Positions 36,001 through 36,745 of a stretch of DNA of 36,745 bases are shown here, piece by piece. The position numbers and the translations under genes are program-made. Every line of letters begins with the position of its first letter. The first letter of the stretch is position 1. Below the pieces are notes generated by a model. It was not told the origin of the DNA. It saw nothing but the letters and a program-made list of their open reading frames with translations, and ran no database searches. Source of the stretch: Nostoc sp. GT001 (GTDB taxonomy: Bacteria; Cyanobacteriota; Cyanobacteriia; Cyanobacteriales; Nostocaceae). The stretch is taken from NCBI RefSeq assembly GCF_030382115.1, contig NZ_JAUDRJ010000003.1, positions 4,311,683 through 4,348,427 of the forward strand, written 5' to 3'.

Positions 36001-36612
36001 AATATTTTGGAACATAGTCATGGGGTATGGTCGGTTGCTTTCAGTCCTGAAGGTAATATCCTGGCCAGTGGCAGTGATGATCAAACAGTCAAGCTCTGGG
36101 ATATTCGCACAAGTGAATGTCTCAAAATTTTGTCGGGACATACAAGTTGGGTATTGTCCGTCGCTTTCAGTCCTGAAGGTAAGACCTTAGCCAGTAGCAG
36201 TAAAGATAAAACTGTGAAGCTTTGGGATGTTAGCACAGGTGAATGTCTCAAAATTTTGTTAGGACACACAAGCTGGGTATTGTCCGTTGCTTTTAGTCCT
36301 GAAGGTAAACTTCTGGCTAGCGGGAGTGTAGATCAAACGGTAAGGTTGTGGGATGTCCAATCCGGTCAATGTATCAAAATTTTGCATGGTCATACCCATT
36401 GGATAAGATCAGTTGCCTTTAGTCCAGATAGTCAAACTCTGGTAAGTGGCAGCGAAGATGAAACGGTAAAGTTGTGGGATGTTTTGACGGGTGAATGCCT
36501 AAAAACTTTAAGAAACGAAAGACCTTATGAGGGAATGAACATTACTGGTGTTACAGGTTTAACCCAAGGAACTATTACTTCTTTGAAAGTTTTAGGAGCA
36601 ATCGAGAATTGA
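33034..36612 (+). CDS. STAND-type HTH/NB-ARC/WD40 protein with 14 WD40 repeats
   Basis: A 1192-residue signal-transducing ATPase. The N-terminal helix-turn-helix-like region (about 38-80, [21 protein letters not shown]) resembles a Cro-type domain. The NB-ARC ATPase follows, with P-loop GMGGIGKTT at 142-150 and Walker B CLIVLDN. After a winged-helix part comes a short pentapeptide-like linker ([14 protein letters not shown]). Residues about 573-1170 hold 14 WD40 repeats of the SVAFSPxGxxLASGSDDxTVKLWD type, enough for two seven-bladed propellers. Such proteins sense a ligand with the propellers and switch by ATP binding; target and effector are unknown. The high repeat similarity suggests recent repeat expansion or conversion. 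Confidence 0.93.
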   Translation: MNRHKPKRNRGVILTPEGWQKLQQAKLEGEIREKSGSKYTLEEISERAGLTSNTVAKILTNQERVDKRTLVYLFMAFNLELNPQDYLKLNPDLARLSALEFRKRVDWGEMVDVSVFYGRINELTLLEQWLIKERCRVVALLGMGGIGKTTLAAKLAQKVQGCFEYVIWRSLYNAPLLFDLLANLIQFFSNEQVLETDLPKNVNGRISQLIEYLQQQRCLIVLDNVETILQTGAYAGCYREGYEDYGLLIKRLGQVMHQSSLVLTSREKPKDVASHEGQALPVRSLQLRGLKEEEGKKIFHLKGLFGAESQEKALIELYSGNPLALKIVATTIQDVFNGDICGFLNQKTSVFGDICAVLEQQFERLSNLERVVMYWLAINRESIPLYNLQEDLTSLVIPHKLLEALESLIRRSLIDKFQSTLSEKSGFLFTLHSVVMEYITSKLIQQTYQEIATPKIVLLKYYALSKAQSKDYIRETQIRLIIKPVIDELLTIFKTPKKLENHLNEILVKLQGESPLEPGYTSGNILNLLRQLKTDLRGYDFSNLSVWQVDMRGVSLPQVNFQNANLSKSVFTKNFSKISALAFSPNGKILAASDANGKICLWRDFAEGEQLLTCLGHIDWVRAIAFSPNGSILCSGGSDQSVKLWDVNTGECLKTLTGHPERVRAVAFSLQGEVLASGSDDWAVRLWTIPNSKCYKILRKHTNSVLSVAFSPQGKILASASSDKTVKLWDFCTGECLKTLHGHTSSVSSIAFNLDGQTLVSGGDDQTVKLWSISNGKCLRTFQGHSDRVRSVAFAPNGNILASGSDDQTVKLWNFRTGECVKTLQGHTSFVCSVVFSPDGQTLVSGSDDQTVRFWDVSTGQALRNLQGYNNGVWSVAFAPGGQTIISSNNDQTVKLWDVADGKCYKTLRGDPNRVRTVAFSPQGNILASGSYDQLVRLWDSSTCQCCNILRGHTGWVKSVAFAPGGKILASGSDDKTVRLWDVNTGQVLNILEHSHGVWSVAFSPEGNILASGSDDQTVKLWDIRTSECLKILSGHTSWVLSVAFSPEGKTLASSSKDKTVKLWDVSTGECLKILLGHTSWVLSVAFSPEGKLLASGSVDQTVRLWDVQSGQCIKILHGHTHWIRSVAFSPDSQTLVSGSEDETVKLWDVLTGECLKTLRNERPYEGMNITGVTGLTQGTITSLKVLGAIEN

Positions 36613-36677
36613 CTTTCTCCCTGGCTTGACTTTGCTTCACTTTGTGTTGAGCCTGGAGCCAAGAGACGGCTTTTGAA

Positions 36678-36717
36678 TTTATCGAACAGAATTCAGGAGT
36701 CAGGAGTCAGAATTCGC
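36678..36717. repeat. Dispersed GAATTC/heptamer repeat, third copy
   Basis: TTTATCGAACAGAATTCAG, then two AGGAGTC units, then AGAATTC. It closely matches 8818-8858, and an inverted short copy lies at 2-24. It is a dispersed element with tandem heptamers and no gene content. Confidence 0.7.
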
Positions 36718-36745
36718 AATGTTTTCTGTGCGACTGGCGGATGAA

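Overview
The window is a chromosomal piece from a heterocyst-forming cyanobacterium of the Nostoc/Anabaena type. The palindrome GCGATCGC (HIP1) is very frequent, 7-bp tandem repeats are scattered through the intergenic regions, and the housekeeping genes (dnaG, ispH, the long amidase, the M50 protease, a CHASE3/GAF hybrid kinase) have cyanobacterial architecture.

Left part (1-16.6 kb): M50 site-2 protease, degenerate metallo-beta-lactamase-fold protein, DnaG primase, cell-wall amidase-like protein, a relic of a STAS-domain gene, a zinc alcohol dehydrogenase of the scyllo-inosose dehydrogenase type, a VOC protein, a MATE exporter, a TPR protein, two glycosyltransferases (GT26 and GT4), and an oxalate-CoA-ligase-like gene broken by a frameshift.

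Centre (16.7-23.2 kb, minus strand): the unusual region. Five structured RNA elements (called A-E here) alternate with protein genes. Each has the same two-part closing stem with a conserved internal loop (left strand GCCC(C/T)(A/G)A, right strand (A/G)ACT(T/C)G), followed by the conserved junction AGC(C/T)TACA. The stems differ in sequence but keep pairing, so they covary. The apical payloads differ and look like pieces of the translation machinery. A carries the sarcin-ricin loop and the GTPase-associated centre of 23S rRNA. C carries a tRNA-Phe-like cloverleaf. D carries a circularly permuted tRNA with a closed acceptor stem. E carries a tRNA-Trp-like cloverleaf with an amber (CTA) anticodon, nested between two halves of a second tRNA. 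B has only a small hairpin. The proteins are a Ro60/TROVE-like VWA protein, a 66-residue beta-grasp protein ending in Gly, a ThiF/E1-like adenylyltransferase, two conserved proteins of unknown function and a decayed SEC-C protein. Ro60 binds Y RNAs, and bacterial YrlA Y RNAs are tRNA mimics, so I read this as an expanded Ro60-Y RNA system coupled to a ubiquitin-like module. A role in sensing or decoying ribotoxin damage is inference.

Right part (23.2-36.7 kb): a 1565-residue hybrid sensor kinase, a YnfA-family membrane protein, an ammonium transporter gene with an NtcA-type box and a frameshift, an SGNH hydrolase, ispH, and an HTH/NB-ARC/WD40 protein with 14 WD40 repeats.

Four genes (the CoA ligase, the SEC-C gene twice, amt) are interrupted by what read as 1-2 base insertions, so sequence or assembly error has to be considered. 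The SEC-C gene also has substitutions and a small inserted element, which argue for real decay there. All homology statements come from reading the sequence and from memory of families; no search was run.
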